From assembly GCF_003574675.1 (NCBI RefSeq), contig NZ_QOAZ01000002.1, forward strand, positions 62,001 to 126,000: a stretch of DNA of 64,000 nucleotides, given 5' to 3'. This document shows, piece after piece, positions 44,832 through 54,533 of the stretch; the first letter of the stretch is position 1; each line of letters starts with the position of its first letter. A program made the position numbers and the translations under genes. Source of the stretch: Azohydromonas sediminis. Its GTDB lineage: Bacteria > Pseudomonadota > Gammaproteobacteria > Burkholderiales > Burkholderiaceae_C. The notes beneath the pieces were generated by a model, which searched no databases, was not told where the DNA came from, and saw only the letters and a program-made list of their open reading frames with translations.

Positions 44832-47135
44832 ATGCCTTTTCCGATTCCGATGGGCGTGTTGCGCCCGGTGGCCGCCTGTGTCGCGCTGGTGGCCGCCTCT
44901 GCCGTCGCGCCCGCGTGGGCCGTCGACCCGTTCGTGCTCAAGGACATCCGCGTCGAGGGCCTGCAGCGCACCGACCCCGGCACCGTGTTCGCGTCGCTGC
45001 CATTTCGCGTCGGCGACACCTACGACGACGCCAAGGGGGCCGCGGCGCTGCGCGCGCTGTTCGCCACCGGGCTGTTCAGCGACGTGCGGCTCGAGATCGA
45101 CGGCGACGTCGTCGTCGTCGTCGTCGAAGAGCGGCCGCTGATCTCGAGCGTGCGCTTCGTCGGCATGAAGGAGTTCGAGACCGACGTCATCACCCGTGCG
45201 CTGCGCGATGCCGGCATCGGCGAAGGGCTGCCGTTCGACCGCTCGCTCGTCGACCGCGCCGAGCAGGAGATCAAGCGCCAGTACCTCTCGCGCAGCCTGT
45301 ACGCGGCCGAGGTAGTCACGACGGTCACGCCGGTCGAGCGCAACCGTGTCAACGTCACGTTCAACGTTGTCGAGGGTGGCGCGGCGCGCATCCGCGAGAT
45401 CCGCATCGTCGGCAACACCGTGTTCCCCGAGCGCACGCTGCTGGGCCTTTTCGAGCAGACCACCGGTGGCTGGCTGACCTGGTACACCAAGAGCGACCGC
45501 TACTCGCGCGCCAAGCTCAATGCCGACCTCGAGACGCTGCGCGCGTACTACACCAACCGCGGCTACCTCGACTTCGCCGTCGAGTCGACGCAGGTCACGA
45601 TCTCGCCCGACAAGACCGACATCTCGATCACGATCTCGATCCGCGAGGGGCAGCAGTTCTTCGTCACTGGCGTGCGGCTCGAGGGCGACTATCTCGGCAA
45701 GGACGACGAATTCAAGTCGCTCGTGCGCGTGACCCCCGGGCAGCCCTACCGTGCGCAGGACGTCGCCGACACGCAGCGTCTGTTCGCCGAGCGCTTCGGC
45801 CTGTACGGCTACGCGTTCGCGCGCATCGAGCCGCGCCCCGAGATCGACCGCAACACCGGCCGCGTCGTCGTCGTCTTCGTCGCGCAGCCGCAGCAGCGCG
45901 TCTACGTGCGCCGCATCAACGTCGCGGGCAACCTGCGCACGCGCGACGAGGTGATCCGCCGCGAGTTCCGCCAGTTCGAGTCGGCGTGGTACGACGGGGC
46001 GCGCATCAAGCTCTCGCGCGACCGCGTCGACCGCCTCGGCTTCTTCACCGAGGTCAGCGTCGACACCGAGGAGGTGCCCGGCGCGCCCGACCAGGTCGAC
46101 CTGGCGGTCAAGGTCGTCGAAAAGCCCACCGGCAACCTGATGCTGGGTGCCGGCTATTCGAGCGCCGACAAGCTGTCGCTGACGGCGTCGATCAAGCAGG
46201 AGAACATCTTCGGCACCGGCAACTACCTCGGCTTCGAGGTCAACACGAGCCGCTTCAATCGCAACTTCGTGTTGTCGAGCGTCAACCCGTACTTCACGGC
46301 CGACGGGGTGTCGCGAGCGTTCGACGTGTTCTACCGCACCTCGCGCCCGACGAGAGGCTCGAGCAGCTCGTACAGCCTGGTCACGACGGGCGGCTCGATC
46401 CGCTTCGGCGTGCCGTTCTCCGAGTCCGACACCGTCTTCTTCGGCGTCGGGATCGAGAGCACGCAGATCCGCGGCGGCACGTCGCTGCCCAACAGCTGGT
46501 ACCTGTACCGCGAGGCCTACGGCGACACCAGCCTGACGATTCCGCTGACGCTGGGCTGGGCGCGCGACGGCCGCGACAGCGCGCTGATCCCGACCACCGG
46601 CCGCTACACGCGCGTCAACCTCGAGTGGGGCGCGGGCGGTGACACGCGCTACGCGCGCGCGAACCTGCAGGCGCAGCAGTACTTCGCGCTCGGTCTGCGC
46701 AACACGCTCGGCCTGAATGCCGAACTGGGCTACGGGGTCTCGCTCGACGACCGCGCGTACCCGTTCTTCAAGAACTACTACGGCGGCGGCCTCGGGTCGG
46801 TGCGCGGCTTCGAGCAGGGCTCGCTCGGCCCGGTCGACGTCACCGGCACCTACACCGGCGGACCGAAGCGGCTGAACCTGAATGCCGAGTTCTACACGCC
46901 GATGCCCGGCTCGGGTGCGGACAAGACGCTGCGGCTGTTCGGCTTCGTCGACGCCGGCAACGTCTGGGGCGAGGACGAGAAGATCGAGCTGTCGTCGCTG
47001 CGCGCGTCGGTCGGTGTCGGCCTGAGCTGGCTGTCACCGGTCGGCCCGCTGAAGCTGAGCTACGGCGTCCCGGTGCGCAAAGAGCGCAACGATACAATTC
47101 AGAACTTCCAATTCCAGATCGGGACCGCGTTTTGA
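44832..47135 (+). CDS. bamA: Outer membrane protein assembly factor BamA
   Basis: The central Omp85 subunit of the BAM complex. The 767 residues have a signal peptide with probable cleavage after AWA (residue 30), five POTRA domains beginning FVLKDIRVEGLQRTDPGTVF, and a 16-strand barrel. The lid-loop VRGF motif (GSVRGFEQGSLGP) and the terminal aromatic residue (QIGTAF) needed for barrel recognition are present. Its stop overlaps the ATG of the skp gene. Confidence 0.97.
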   Translation: MPFPIPMGVLRPVAACVALVAASAVAPAWAVDPFVLKDIRVEGLQRTDPGTVFASLPFRVGDTYDDAKGAAALRALFATGLFSDVRLEIDGDVVVVVVEERPLISSVRFVGMKEFETDVITRALRDAGIGEGLPFDRSLVDRAEQEIKRQYLSRSLYAAEVVTTVTPVERNRVNVTFNVVEGGAARIREIRIVGNTVFPERTLLGLFEQTTGGWLTWYTKSDRYSRAKLNADLETLRAYYTNRGYLDFAVESTQVTISPDKTDISITISIREGQQFFVTGVRLEGDYLGKDDEFKSLVRVTPGQPYRAQDVADTQRLFAERFGLYGYAFARIEPRPEIDRNTGRVVVVFVAQPQQRVYVRRINVAGNLRTRDEVIRREFRQFESAWYDGARIKLSRDRVDRLGFFTEVSVDTEEVPGAPDQVDLAVKVVEKPTGNLMLGAGYSSADKLSLTASIKQENIFGTGNYLGFEVNTSRFNRNFVLSSVNPYFTADGVSRAFDVFYRTSRPTRGSSSSYSLVTTGGSIRFGVPFSESDTVFFGVGIESTQIRGGTSLPNSWYLYREAYGDTSLTIPLTLGWARDGRDSALIPTTGRYTRVNLEWGAGGDTRYARANLQAQQYFALGLRNTLGLNAELGYGVSLDDRAYPFFKNYYGGGLGSVRGFEQGSLGPVDVTGTYTGGPKRLNLNAEFYTPMPGSGADKTLRLFGFVDAGNVWGEDEKIELSSLRASVGVGLSWLSPVGPLKLSYGVPVRKERNDTIQNFQFQIGTAF

Positions 47136-47644
47136 TGGACACGAGGCAGTGGAAGTCGGTGCTGGCCGCGGTCGTGCTGCTGGCCGCCAGCGCGTTCGCG
47201 CAGGCGCAGGAGCTCAAGATCGGCTACGTCGACCTGCAGCGCGTGCTGCGCGACTCGCAGCCCGCGAAGGCCGCGCAGGCCAAGCTCGAAGCCGAGTTCA
47301 GCAAGCGCGAGAAGGACCTCGCCGACATGGCCGCCAAGCTCAAGGCGGCCTCCGAGCGCCTGGACCGTGATGCACCGACGCTGGCCGAGAGCGAGCGCAA
47401 CCGCCGCCAGCGCGAACTCGTCGAGCAGGACCGCGAGTTCCAGCGCAAGCGCCGCGAGTTCCAGGAGGATCTCGCGCAGCGCAAGAACGAGGAGCTGGCG
47501 CAGGTGCTCGACCGTGCCAACCGCGCTGTCAGGCAGATCTTCGACCAGGAGAAGTACGACCTCATCCTGCAGGAGGTCGTGTTCGCCGGCCCGCGCGTCG
47601 ACATCACCCGGCGCGTGATCGACGCGCTGAACAACGGCAAGTGA
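47135..47644 (+). CDS. skp: Periplasmic chaperone Skp (OmpH)
   Basis: A 169-residue trimeric 'jellyfish' chaperone that holds unfolded outer-membrane proteins. It has a cleavable signal peptide ending AQA near 25, a short beta segment ([16 protein letters not shown]) and a long charged coiled coil (about 50-130) rich in Arg, Glu and Lys. An ATG at 47135 overlaps the bamA stop; a TTG three bases earlier is the only other option. Confidence 0.93.
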   Translation: MDTRQWKSVLAAVVLLAASAFAQAQELKIGYVDLQRVLRDSQPAKAAQAKLEAEFSKREKDLADMAAKLKAASERLDRDAPTLAESERNRRQRELVEQDREFQRKRREFQEDLAQRKNEELAQVLDRANRAVRQIFDQEKYDLILQEVVFAGPRVDITRRVIDALNNGK

Positions 47645-48663
47645 CCGCGGCGACGCTGGGCGAGATCGTCGCCGCGCTCGGCGGCGAGCTGACCGGCGAT
47701 CCGCAGCAGCGCATCGCGCGCATCGGTCCGCTGGCCGGCGCCGATCGTTCGACGCTGAGCTTCCTCGCGAACCCGCGCTACCGCGCGCAGCTCGCCTCGA
47801 CGCAGGCCGGCTGCGTGATCGTCAGCCCCGAAGTGCGTGCCGAGGCACGCACCGCGACGATCGCCACCGCCGATCCCTACCTGTACTTCGCGCGCCTGAC
47901 GCAGTGGTGGGCGCGGCGCACGCGCGTGCCGGCTGCTGCGGGCGTGCACCCGACCGCCGTCGTCGAAGAGGGTGCCCAGGTGCACCCCGATGCGTCGGTC
48001 GGCGCGCTGGCCTTCGTCGGGCGCGGCGCACGCGTCGAGGCGGGCGCGGTCATTGGCGCACAGTGCCACGTCGGCGCCGGCGCGGTCATCGGCGAGGGCA
48101 CGCGGCTCGCGCCGCGGGTCGTCGTCGGCGAGGGCTGCCGCCTCGGGGCGCGCTGCATCGTGCAGCCCGGTGCGGTGATCGGTGGCGACGGCTTCGGCTT
48201 CGCGCCGCACGAGGGGCGGTGGGAGAAGATCGAGCAGCTCGGCGCGGTGCGCATCGGCGACGACGTCGAGATCGGCGCCAACACCTGCATCGACCGCGGC
48301 GCGCTCGACGACACCGTCATCGAGGACGGCGTCAAGCTCGACAACCTGATCCAGATCGCGCACAACGTGCGCATCGGCGCGCACACTGCGATGGCCGGCT
48401 GCGTCGGCATCGCCGGCAGCGCGACGATCGGCGCGCACTGCACGATCGGCGGCGCGGCGATGATCGCCGGCCACCTCGAGATCGCCGACCACGTGCACGT
48501 CTCGGCCGGCAGTTTCGTCAGCCGCTCAATCCGCCAGCCGGGTCACTACACCGGCGTGTTTCCGCTCGACGACAATGCGTCCTGGGAGAAGAACGCGGCG
48601 ACGCTGCGGCAGCTGCACCGGCTGCGCGAGCGCGTGCGTGAGCTCGAGAAGAAGACCGGCTGA
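47641..48663 (+). CDS. lpxD: UDP-3-O-acylglucosamine N-acyltransferase LpxD
   Basis: The third lipid A step, N-acylation of UDP-3-O-acylglucosamine. The 340 residues have an N-terminal uridine-binding domain, then about nine left-handed beta-helix hexapeptide repeats ([24 protein letters not shown]). The catalytic His region is [15 protein letters not shown]. The start is GTG, overlapping the skp stop by 4 bases. Confidence 0.96.
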   Translation: MTAATLGEIVAALGGELTGDPQQRIARIGPLAGADRSTLSFLANPRYRAQLASTQAGCVIVSPEVRAEARTATIATADPYLYFARLTQWWARRTRVPAAAGVHPTAVVEEGAQVHPDASVGALAFVGRGARVEAGAVIGAQCHVGAGAVIGEGTRLAPRVVVGEGCRLGARCIVQPGAVIGGDGFGFAPHEGRWEKIEQLGAVRIGDDVEIGANTCIDRGALDDTVIEDGVKLDNLIQIAHNVRIGAHTAMAGCVGIAGSATIGAHCTIGGAAMIAGHLEIADHVHVSAGSFVSRSIRQPGHYTGVFPLDDNASWEKNAATLRQLHRLRERVRELEKKTG

Positions 48664-48696
48664 CGCCGCGTCGCGACACACTGCCGGCCCACCACC

Positions 48697-49137
48697 ATGA
48701 TGGACATCCACGAGATCCTCAAGAGACTGCCGCACCGCTATCCGTTCGTGATGGTCGACCGCGTGCTCGAGGTCGAGCATGGCAAGCGGCTGCTCGCGCT
48801 GAAGAACGTCTCGATCAACGAGCCTTACTTCGTCGGCCACTTCCCGTCGCGGCCGGTGATGCCCGGTGTGCTGATGCTCGAGGCGCTCGCGCAGGCCAGC
48901 GCGCTGCTGTCGTTCGACAGCGCCGGCATCGTCGTCGACGAGAAGACGCTGTTCTACTTCGCCGGCATCGACGGTGCGCGCTTCAAGCGCGTCGTCGAGC
49001 CCGGCGACCAGCTCTTGCTCGACGTGACGCTCCTGCGCGCGCGCCAGGGCATCTTCAAGTACGCGGCGCAGGCGCGCGTCGGCGACGAGGTCGCGGTCGA
49101 GGCCGAGCTGATGTGCACGGTGCGCCGCTCGGAGTGA
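48697..49137 (+). CDS. fabZ: 3-hydroxyacyl-ACP dehydratase FabZ
   Basis: A hot-dog-fold dehydratase of fatty acid elongation. In the 146 residues the catalytic His48 lies in [12 protein letters not shown] and Glu62 in LMLEALAQ. It competes with LpxA/LpxD for 3-hydroxyacyl-ACP, so its place among the lpx genes is functionally meaningful. It starts with two adjacent ATGs (MMDIHEI). Confidence 0.97.
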   Translation: MMDIHEILKRLPHRYPFVMVDRVLEVEHGKRLLALKNVSINEPYFVGHFPSRPVMPGVLMLEALAQASALLSFDSAGIVVDEKTLFYFAGIDGARFKRVVEPGDQLLLDVTLLRARQGIFKYAAQARVGDEVAVEAELMCTVRRSE

Positions 49138-49144
49138 GTGCGGC

Positions 49145-49933
49145 GTGGCGCGCGTCCACCCCACCGCGATCGTCGATCCGCACGCCGAGCTCGACGCGTC
49201 GGTCGAGGTCGGTGCCTACACGCTGGTCGGCCCGCACGTGCGCATCGGTGCCGACACCACCGTCGGGCCGCACTGCGTGATCGAGGGCCGCACGACGATC
49301 GGCCGCGGCAACCGCATCTTCCAGTTCTGCTCGCTCGGCGCGGCACCGCAGGACAAGAAGTACGCCGGCGAGCCGACCGAGCTCGTGATCGGCGACGGCA
49401 ACACGATCCGCGAGTTCTGCACCTTCAACGTCGGCACCGCGCAGGACGCGGGCGTCACGCGGCTCGGCGACGACAACTGGGTCATGGCCTACGTGCACCT
49501 GGCGCACGACTGCCAGGTCGGCAGCCACACGATCCTGGCCAACAATGCGACGCTCGCGGGCCACGTGCACGTCGGCGACTGGGCCATCGTCGGCGGCCTG
49601 ACCGGCGTGCACCAGTTCTGCAAGATCGGCGCGCACGTGATGGTCGGCTTCGGCAGCGCGGTGTCGCAGGACGTGCCGCCGTTCATGCTCGTCGACGGCA
49701 ACCCGCTCGCGGTGCGCGGCTTCAACGCCGAGGGCCTGCGCCGGCGCGGCTTCGGCCCCGAGCGCATCGGCGCCGTCAAGCAGATGCACCGGCTGCTGTA
49801 CCGGCAGGGGCTGACGCTCGAGCAGGCGCGCGAACGCATCGCCGCGCTCGCCGCCGAGGTGCCTGCGGCGGCCGGCGACGTCGCACTGATGCTGGACTTC
49901 CTCGCGCGCGCGACGCGCGGCATCGCGCGCTGA
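49145..49933 (+). CDS. lpxA: UDP-N-acetylglucosamine O-acyltransferase LpxA
   Basis: The first lipid A step. The 262 residues have about ten hexapeptide beta-helix turns ([15 protein letters not shown]). The catalytic His is residue 121 in the HLAHDC segment and substrate-contact His156 lies in GVHQF. The C-terminal helical domain is complete. The start is a GTG 8 bases after fabZ. Confidence 0.96.
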   Translation: MARVHPTAIVDPHAELDASVEVGAYTLVGPHVRIGADTTVGPHCVIEGRTTIGRGNRIFQFCSLGAAPQDKKYAGEPTELVIGDGNTIREFCTFNVGTAQDAGVTRLGDDNWVMAYVHLAHDCQVGSHTILANNATLAGHVHVGDWAIVGGLTGVHQFCKIGAHVMVGFGSAVSQDVPPFMLVDGNPLAVRGFNAEGLRRRGFGPERIGAVKQMHRLLYRQGLTLEQARERIAALAAEVPAAAGDVALMLDFLARATRGIAR

Positions 49934-49940
49934 GCGCCCC

Positions 49941-51083
49941 GTGACGGCGACCGCGTCGCCCTGGCTCGGCATGGTCGCCGGCGAGGCCTCGGGCGACCTG
50001 CTCGCGTCGCACCTGCTGGCGGCGCTGAGGGCCCGCTGGCCGGACCTGCGCGCCGCCGGCATCGGCGGGCCGCAAATGGCCGCACAGGGCTTCGACGCCT
50101 GGTGGCCGAGCGAGCGGCTCGCGGTGCACGGCTATGCCGAGGCGCTGCGCCACTACCGCGCGCTGTCGGCGATCCGACGTGCGCTCGGCGACCGGCTGCT
50201 CGCCGAGCGGCCCGACCTGTTCGTCGGCGTCGACGCGCCCGACTTCAACCTCGGCCTCGAGGCGCGCCTGAAGGCCGGCGGCATCCGCACCGTGCACTTC
50301 GTCTGCCCGTCGATCTGGGCCTGGCGCGGCGGGCGGGCCGCGAAGATCGCCGCCAGCGTCGACCACGTGCTGTGCCTGTTCCCGTTCGAGCCGGCGCTGC
50401 TCGCGCGCCACGGCGTCGCGGCGACCTACGTCGGCCACCCGCTGGCCGACGTGATCCCGCCCGAGCCGCCGCGCGCCGCGGCGCGCGCGGCGCTCGGGCT
50501 CGCCGAGACCGACACCGTCGTCGCGCTGCTGCCCGGCAGCCGCAGCGGCGAGGTCACGCACCTGGGCCCGCGCTTCCTCGCCGCGGCGGCGCGGCTGCAC
50601 CGGCAGCGCCCGCACCTGCGCTTCGTGCTGCCGGCCGCGCCCGGGCAGCGCGAGCGGTTGCAGGCGATGGTCGCCCGCCACGACGTGCCGGTGATGCTGC
50701 TCGACGGCCGCTCGCACGAGGCGCTGGCCGCCTGCGACGTCACGCTGATCGCCAGCGGGACCGCGACGCTCGAGGCGGCGCTGTTCAAGCGGCCGATGGT
50801 CGTGGCCTACCACATGAACGAGCTGAGCTGGCAGATCATGAGCCGCATGCGCTACCAGCCGTGGGTCGCGCTGCCGAACATCCTCAGCCAGGACTTCGTC
50901 GTGCCCGAACTGCTGCAGCGCGCGGCCACACCCGCGGCGCTCGCGCACGAAGTCGGCCGCTGGCTCGACGACGCGGCGCGCGTGCAGGCGCTGCACGCGC
51001 GCTTCGCCGAGCTGCACCTGCAACTGCAGCGCGACACTGCGCGCGCGGCCACCGATGCCATCGCGACGCTCCTCGGCCGCTGA
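49941..51083 (+). CDS. lpxB: Lipid-A-disaccharide synthase LpxB
   Basis: A GT19 glycosyltransferase that joins UDP-2,3-diacylglucosamine with lipid X. The 380 residues contain the N-terminal [13 protein letters not shown], the [17 protein letters not shown] core and [14 protein letters not shown]. The donor-site segment from LPGSRSGEV to [19 protein letters not shown] follows. The start is GTG, 8 bases after lpxA. Its last 29 bases overlap rnhB. Confidence 0.95.
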   Translation: MTATASPWLGMVAGEASGDLLASHLLAALRARWPDLRAAGIGGPQMAAQGFDAWWPSERLAVHGYAEALRHYRALSAIRRALGDRLLAERPDLFVGVDAPDFNLGLEARLKAGGIRTVHFVCPSIWAWRGGRAAKIAASVDHVLCLFPFEPALLARHGVAATYVGHPLADVIPPEPPRAAARAALGLAETDTVVALLPGSRSGEVTHLGPRFLAAAARLHRQRPHLRFVLPAAPGQRERLQAMVARHDVPVMLLDGRSHEALAACDVTLIASGTATLEAALFKRPMVVAYHMNELSWQIMSRMRYQPWVALPNILSQDFVVPELLQRAATPAALAHEVGRWLDDAARVQALHARFAELHLQLQRDTARAATDAIATLLGR

Positions 51084-51747
51084 ACGGCGCGCGGCGACGC
51101 TGCCGCACCGCTGGCGCGCGCTGCTCGCGCGGCAGGACTGCCTCGGCCTGGTGGCCGGCGTCGACGAGGCGGGGCGCGGACCGCTCGCCGGGCCCGTCGT
51201 CGCCGCCGCCGTGATCCTCGACGAACTGCAGCCGATCGCCGGGCTGGCCGACTCCAAGCGGCTCGGGCCGGTGACGCGCGAGCGCCTGTTCGATGAAATC
51301 CGCGCGAAGGCTCTGGCGTGCTGCATCGCCGAGGCCAGCGTCGACGAGATCGACCGCCTGAACATCCTCAACGCGACGATGCTCGCGATGCAGCGCGCCG
51401 TGCAGGGGCTGCGGCTGCTGCCACGGCGCGTGCTCGTCGACGGCAACCGCGTACCGGCGCTGCCGATGCCGGCGCAGGCGGTGGTCAAGGGCGACGCGAC
51501 GGTGGCCGCGATCTCGGCGGCTTCGATCCTCGCGAAGGTGCACCGCGACCGGCTCTGTGTCGCCCTCGACGCGGCGCACCCGCAGTACGGCTTTGCGGTG
51601 CACAAGGGCTACCCGACGCCCGAGCATCTGGCGGCACTGCGTGCGCACGGTGCGTCGCCGGTGCACCGGCGCAGCTTCGCGCCGGTGCGCGCCGTGTGCG
51701 GCGGCCCGCTGCTCGCGCTCGTGGGCGGCGACGGCACGACGACATGA
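51055..51747 (+). CDS. rnhB: Ribonuclease HII
   Basis: Removes ribonucleotides from DNA and RNA from RNA-DNA hybrids. In the 230 residues the acidic pair of the active site is in [19 protein letters not shown] (Asp-Glu), with further acidic residues in LVDGNRVP and KVHRDRL. The [15 protein letters not shown] end is typical. The start is taken as the ATG at 51055, inside the lpxB end, since no later start precedes the catalytic motif with enough N-terminus. Confidence 0.94.
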   Translation: MPSRRSSAAERRAATLPHRWRALLARQDCLGLVAGVDEAGRGPLAGPVVAAAVILDELQPIAGLADSKRLGPVTRERLFDEIRAKALACCIAEASVDEIDRLNILNATMLAMQRAVQGLRLLPRRVLVDGNRVPALPMPAQAVVKGDATVAAISAASILAKVHRDRLCVALDAAHPQYGFAVHKGYPTPEHLAALRAHGASPVHRRSFAPVRAVCGGPLLALVGGDGTTT

Positions 51748-52523
51748 GCGAACCCGTCGTCATCACGTCGCGCGACAACCCGCTGCTCGTCAAGCTGCGG
51801 CGGCTGGCGCGCGAGCCCGCCGCGACGCGCAAACTCGGCGCGGTCTGGCTCGAGGGCGAGCACCTGTGCCGCGCGGCGCTGGCGCGCGGCGTTCGGCCGC
51901 GCGCCGCGGTGCTGAGCGCAAGCGCCGTGCGCGAGCCGGCCTGGGCCGCGCTCGCGCGTGCGGCCGCGCGCGTGCACGTCGTCGACAACGCCCTGTGGAA
52001 CGGCCTGAGCACGCTCGAGTCGCCGGCGCCGCTGGGCTTCGTGCTCGACCTGCCGGCTGCCCCAGCGCTGCAACCCGACGCGCCCACCGTCGTGCTCGAC
52101 CGCGTGCAGGACGCGGGCAACGTCGGCTCGATCCTGCGCAGCGCGGCGGCGTTGGGTTTCGTGCAGATCGTCGCGCTCGCCGGCACCGCCGGCCTGTGGA
52201 CGCCGAAGGTGCTGCGCGCCGCGATGGGCGCGCACTTCGCGCTGCGCCTGCTCGACGCACAGCCGCCGCACACGCTGGAGGCGTTGCGCGTGCCGCTGCT
52301 GGCGACGAGTTCGCACGAGGGCGTCGCGCTGCCGGGAGCGGCGCTGCCGTGGCCGTGCGCGTGGGTGTTCGGCCACGAAGGGCAGGGCGTGCAGCCGGCG
52401 CTGCTGGCGCGCGCAGCCATGGCGCTGCGCATCCCGCAGCCCGGCGGCGAGGAGTCGCTCAACGTCGCCGCGGCCGCGGCGATCTGCCTGTACGAGTCGC
52501 TGCGCGCACGCGCGCTCGGATGA
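51744..52523 (+). CDS. TrmH-family (SPOUT) RNA 2'-O-methyltransferase
   Basis: A 259-residue SPOUT enzyme. The N-terminal substrate-binding domain ([31 protein letters not shown]) is followed by the three SpoU motifs: [23 protein letters not shown] and [19 protein letters not shown]. It binds SAM through a knotted fold and methylates a ribose in tRNA or rRNA; the target base is not readable from sequence. Its ATG overlaps the rnhB stop (ATGA). It is the last gene of the conserved envelope cluster. Confidence 0.88.
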   Translation: MSEPVVITSRDNPLLVKLRRLAREPAATRKLGAVWLEGEHLCRAALARGVRPRAAVLSASAVREPAWAALARAAARVHVVDNALWNGLSTLESPAPLGFVLDLPAAPALQPDAPTVVLDRVQDAGNVGSILRSAAALGFVQIVALAGTAGLWTPKVLRAAMGAHFALRLLDAQPPHTLEALRVPLLATSSHEGVALPGAALPWPCAWVFGHEGQGVQPALLARAAMALRIPQPGGEESLNVAAAAAICLYESLRARALG

Positions 52524-52634
52524 GCCGCGGCCGCCGGCGTCGGCCGCAGCGCACGCACACGTCTGTCACGCGTCGGTTACGCATCGGCGGCACCGCGTTA
52601 AGGATTCCCTCATCCGGCAGCGCGATGCTGCGAA

Positions 52635-52651
52635 GGCGCGAGAGTCGCGCC
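52635..52651. promoter_or_regulatory. Hairpin/operator-like inverted repeat before the cytochrome gene
   Basis: A perfect inverted repeat (GGCGCGA, GAG spacer, TCGCGCC) lies 10 bases before the ribosome-binding site. It could be a regulator operator or an RNA hairpin affecting translation. The rest of this 148-base gap shows no clear sigma-70 or sigma-54 promoter. Confidence 0.35.
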
Positions 52652-52661
52652 AACGAAGACC

Positions 52662-52667
52662 AGGAGG
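52662..52667 (+). promoter_or_regulatory. Consensus ribosome-binding site of the cytochrome gene
   Basis: AGGAGG lies 4 bases before the ATG at 52672. It is one of the few full-consensus sites in the window and fixes the start of the cytochrome. Confidence 0.75.
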
Positions 52668-52671
52668 ATCC

Positions 52672-53055
52672 ATGCCCAACACCCTTGACCGATACCGTCG
52701 CCGCGCTTGGCTTGCCAGCGCCACCGCCCTCGTGCTCGTCGCCTGCGGCGGCGGAGGCGGTGGCGAGGCGGCGGTGGCCGTCGATGCCGACAGCGCACAG
52801 GCCGCTCCCGCGGCATCGAGGACCGCCACGGCGATGACGCAACCCGCCTCGACCGAGGGACGCCTGTTGGCGTCGAATTGTTTCCAGTGTCACGGCACGC
52901 TGGGCCTGGGGGGCTTCGACAAGATTCGCGGCAGCGAAGCCAAGGAGGTGCTCGAGTTCGCGGGCAAACCTGCCGGCTCGAACATCATGGCCGCGCACGC
53001 CCAGGGGTACACGCCCGAGCAGCTGCGCCAAATCATCGCCTACCTGCAACAGTGA
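52672..53055 (+). CDS. Monohaem c-type cytochrome lipoprotein, probable sulfide dehydrogenase subunit
   Basis: A 127-residue exported class I cytochrome c. A signal peptide ends in a lipobox with Cys25 (LVLVAC), followed by six glycines and a Ser/Ala linker. One haem site CFQCH is at 70-74 and the probable axial Met is Met106 (NIMAAHAQGYT), with a terminal LRQIIAYLQQ helix. The next gene, 16 bases on, encodes a flavocytochrome c flavoprotein, so this is most likely its electron acceptor (FccA role). It would be anchored to a membrane rather than soluble. Confidence 0.85.
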   Translation: MPNTLDRYRRRAWLASATALVLVACGGGGGGEAAVAVDADSAQAAPAASRTATAMTQPASTEGRLLASNCFQCHGTLGLGGFDKIRGSEAKEVLEFAGKPAGSNIMAAHAQGYTPEQLRQIIAYLQQ

Positions 53056-53071
53056 CGCCGCGGAGGACCCG

Positions 53072-54487
53072 ATGGACAACAAGCAACCCGTCGCGGCGGC
53101 CCTGAGCCGCCGCCAGATCGTGGCGCTCGGCGCTGCGACGCTCGCGGCCAGCACCTGGCCGCTCGCCGGTCGCGCCGACGACAAGAAGACCAGCAGCAGT
53201 GGCAGCACGACGATCGCGCTCGCCAACACCGGCATCACCGGCAAGCGGGTCGTCGTCGTCGGTGGCGGCATGGCCGGCATGACGGCGGCGAAGTACCTGC
53301 GGCTGTGGGGCGGCCCCGGCGTGCAGGTCACGCTCGTCGACCCCGACGCCGTCTACACGTCGAACATCATGAGCAACCTCGTGCTCAACGGCAGCCGCAC
53401 GGTCGCGTCGCTGCAGTTCAAGCGCGACGCGCTGACGAGCCGCTACGGCGTGCTGCGCAAGGCCGCCAGCCTCGTCGCGATCGACGCCGCGGCGCACGAG
53501 GTGACGCTGTCGGACGGCAGCCGGCTCGGCTACGACCGCCTCGTGCTCGCGCCGGGCGTGAGCTTCGACGACGCCTACGGCCTCACGCAGACCGACTACG
53601 ACACCCGCACGCCGCACGCGTGGCGTGCCGGGCCGCAGACGACGCTGCTGCGCCAGCGCATCGCCGCGATGAGCAACGGCGACACGTTCGTGATGACGAT
53701 CCCGAAGGCGCCGTACCGCTGCCCGCCGGGGCCGTACGAGCGCGCGTGCCTCGTCGCCGACTACCTGAAGACGGCCAAGGGCCCGAACTGCCGCGTCGTC
53801 GTGCTCGACGAGAACCTCGCGATCCAGGCCGAGCGGCACACCTTCGAGACGGCGTTCAACCAGATCCACGCCGGCGTGATCGACTACGTGCCCGGCGCGT
53901 TCGGCATCGAGATCGACGCGGCCTCGGGTGTCGTGCGCTACGTCGATGCGCTCGGGTTGACGCGCACGATCGCCGCGCGCGTCGTCAACCCGATTCCGCC
54001 GCACCGCGCCGTCGGCAGCGCCGGCGACGGCTGGATGGCGCGCGCGGGGCTCAACAATGGTCCCGACGGCCGCTGGGCCGGCGTCGACATGCTGAGCTAC
54101 GAAACGACGGCGCTGCCGGGCAGCGGCATCCACGTGCTCGGCGACGCCGCCGTGACGGGCATGCCCAAGGCCGGCCACGTCGCGAACCAGGAAGCCAAGA
54201 TCTGTGCCGACGCGATCGTGCGCGCCTTCCTCGGTCAGGGGCCCGACCCGGCCCCGGTGGCCAATTCGGCGTGCTATTCGCCGGTCACGGCGGGCACCGC
54301 GTCGTGGCTGACGGCGGTCTACCAGTACGACCCGCTCGACCGCCGCATGAAGATCGCTGCGGGTGGCGGGCGCACGACGATCAACGGGGCACCGGCGACC
54401 GCGACCGAGTCGGCCGTCATCAGCAGCGGCAACTTCCAGGACATGGGCGTCTGGTTCAAGACGCTGATGGCCGACACGGCCGGCTGA
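53072..54487 (+). CDS. fccB: Flavocytochrome c sulfide dehydrogenase, flavoprotein subunit
   Basis: A 471-residue periplasmic flavoprotein expected to oxidise sulfide to sulfur and reduce the partner cytochrome. A Tat-like signal (LSRRQIVALGAATLAA) is followed by the FAD fold VVVVGGGMAGMTAAKYLRLW. The redox-active cysteines of the family are visible as Cys217 (YRCPPGPYERAC) and Cys401 (NSACYSPV). The C-terminal FCSD flavin-binding domain and HVLGDAAVTGMPKAGHVANQ segment are intact. GGAGG precedes the ATG. Substrates other than sulfide cannot be excluded. Confidence 0.88.
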   Translation: MDNKQPVAAALSRRQIVALGAATLAASTWPLAGRADDKKTSSSGSTTIALANTGITGKRVVVVGGGMAGMTAAKYLRLWGGPGVQVTLVDPDAVYTSNIMSNLVLNGSRTVASLQFKRDALTSRYGVLRKAASLVAIDAAAHEVTLSDGSRLGYDRLVLAPGVSFDDAYGLTQTDYDTRTPHAWRAGPQTTLLRQRIAAMSNGDTFVMTIPKAPYRCPPGPYERACLVADYLKTAKGPNCRVVVLDENLAIQAERHTFETAFNQIHAGVIDYVPGAFGIEIDAASGVVRYVDALGLTRTIAARVVNPIPPHRAVGSAGDGWMARAGLNNGPDGRWAGVDMLSYETTALPGSGIHVLGDAAVTGMPKAGHVANQEAKICADAIVRAFLGQGPDPAPVANSACYSPVTAGTASWLTAVYQYDPLDRRMKIAAGGGRTTINGAPATATESAVISSGNFQDMGVWFKTLMADTAG

Positions 54488-54533
54488 CAGCGGCTCGCGG
54501 GCGCACCGCCGCCGCGGGCACGCGTGCGGCGGC

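Noticed and set aside
52600-52671. Sigma-54-type -24/-12 promoter before the cytochrome gene.
   Set aside because: GGCACCGCG followed by TTAAGG does not have the required GG/GC spacing.
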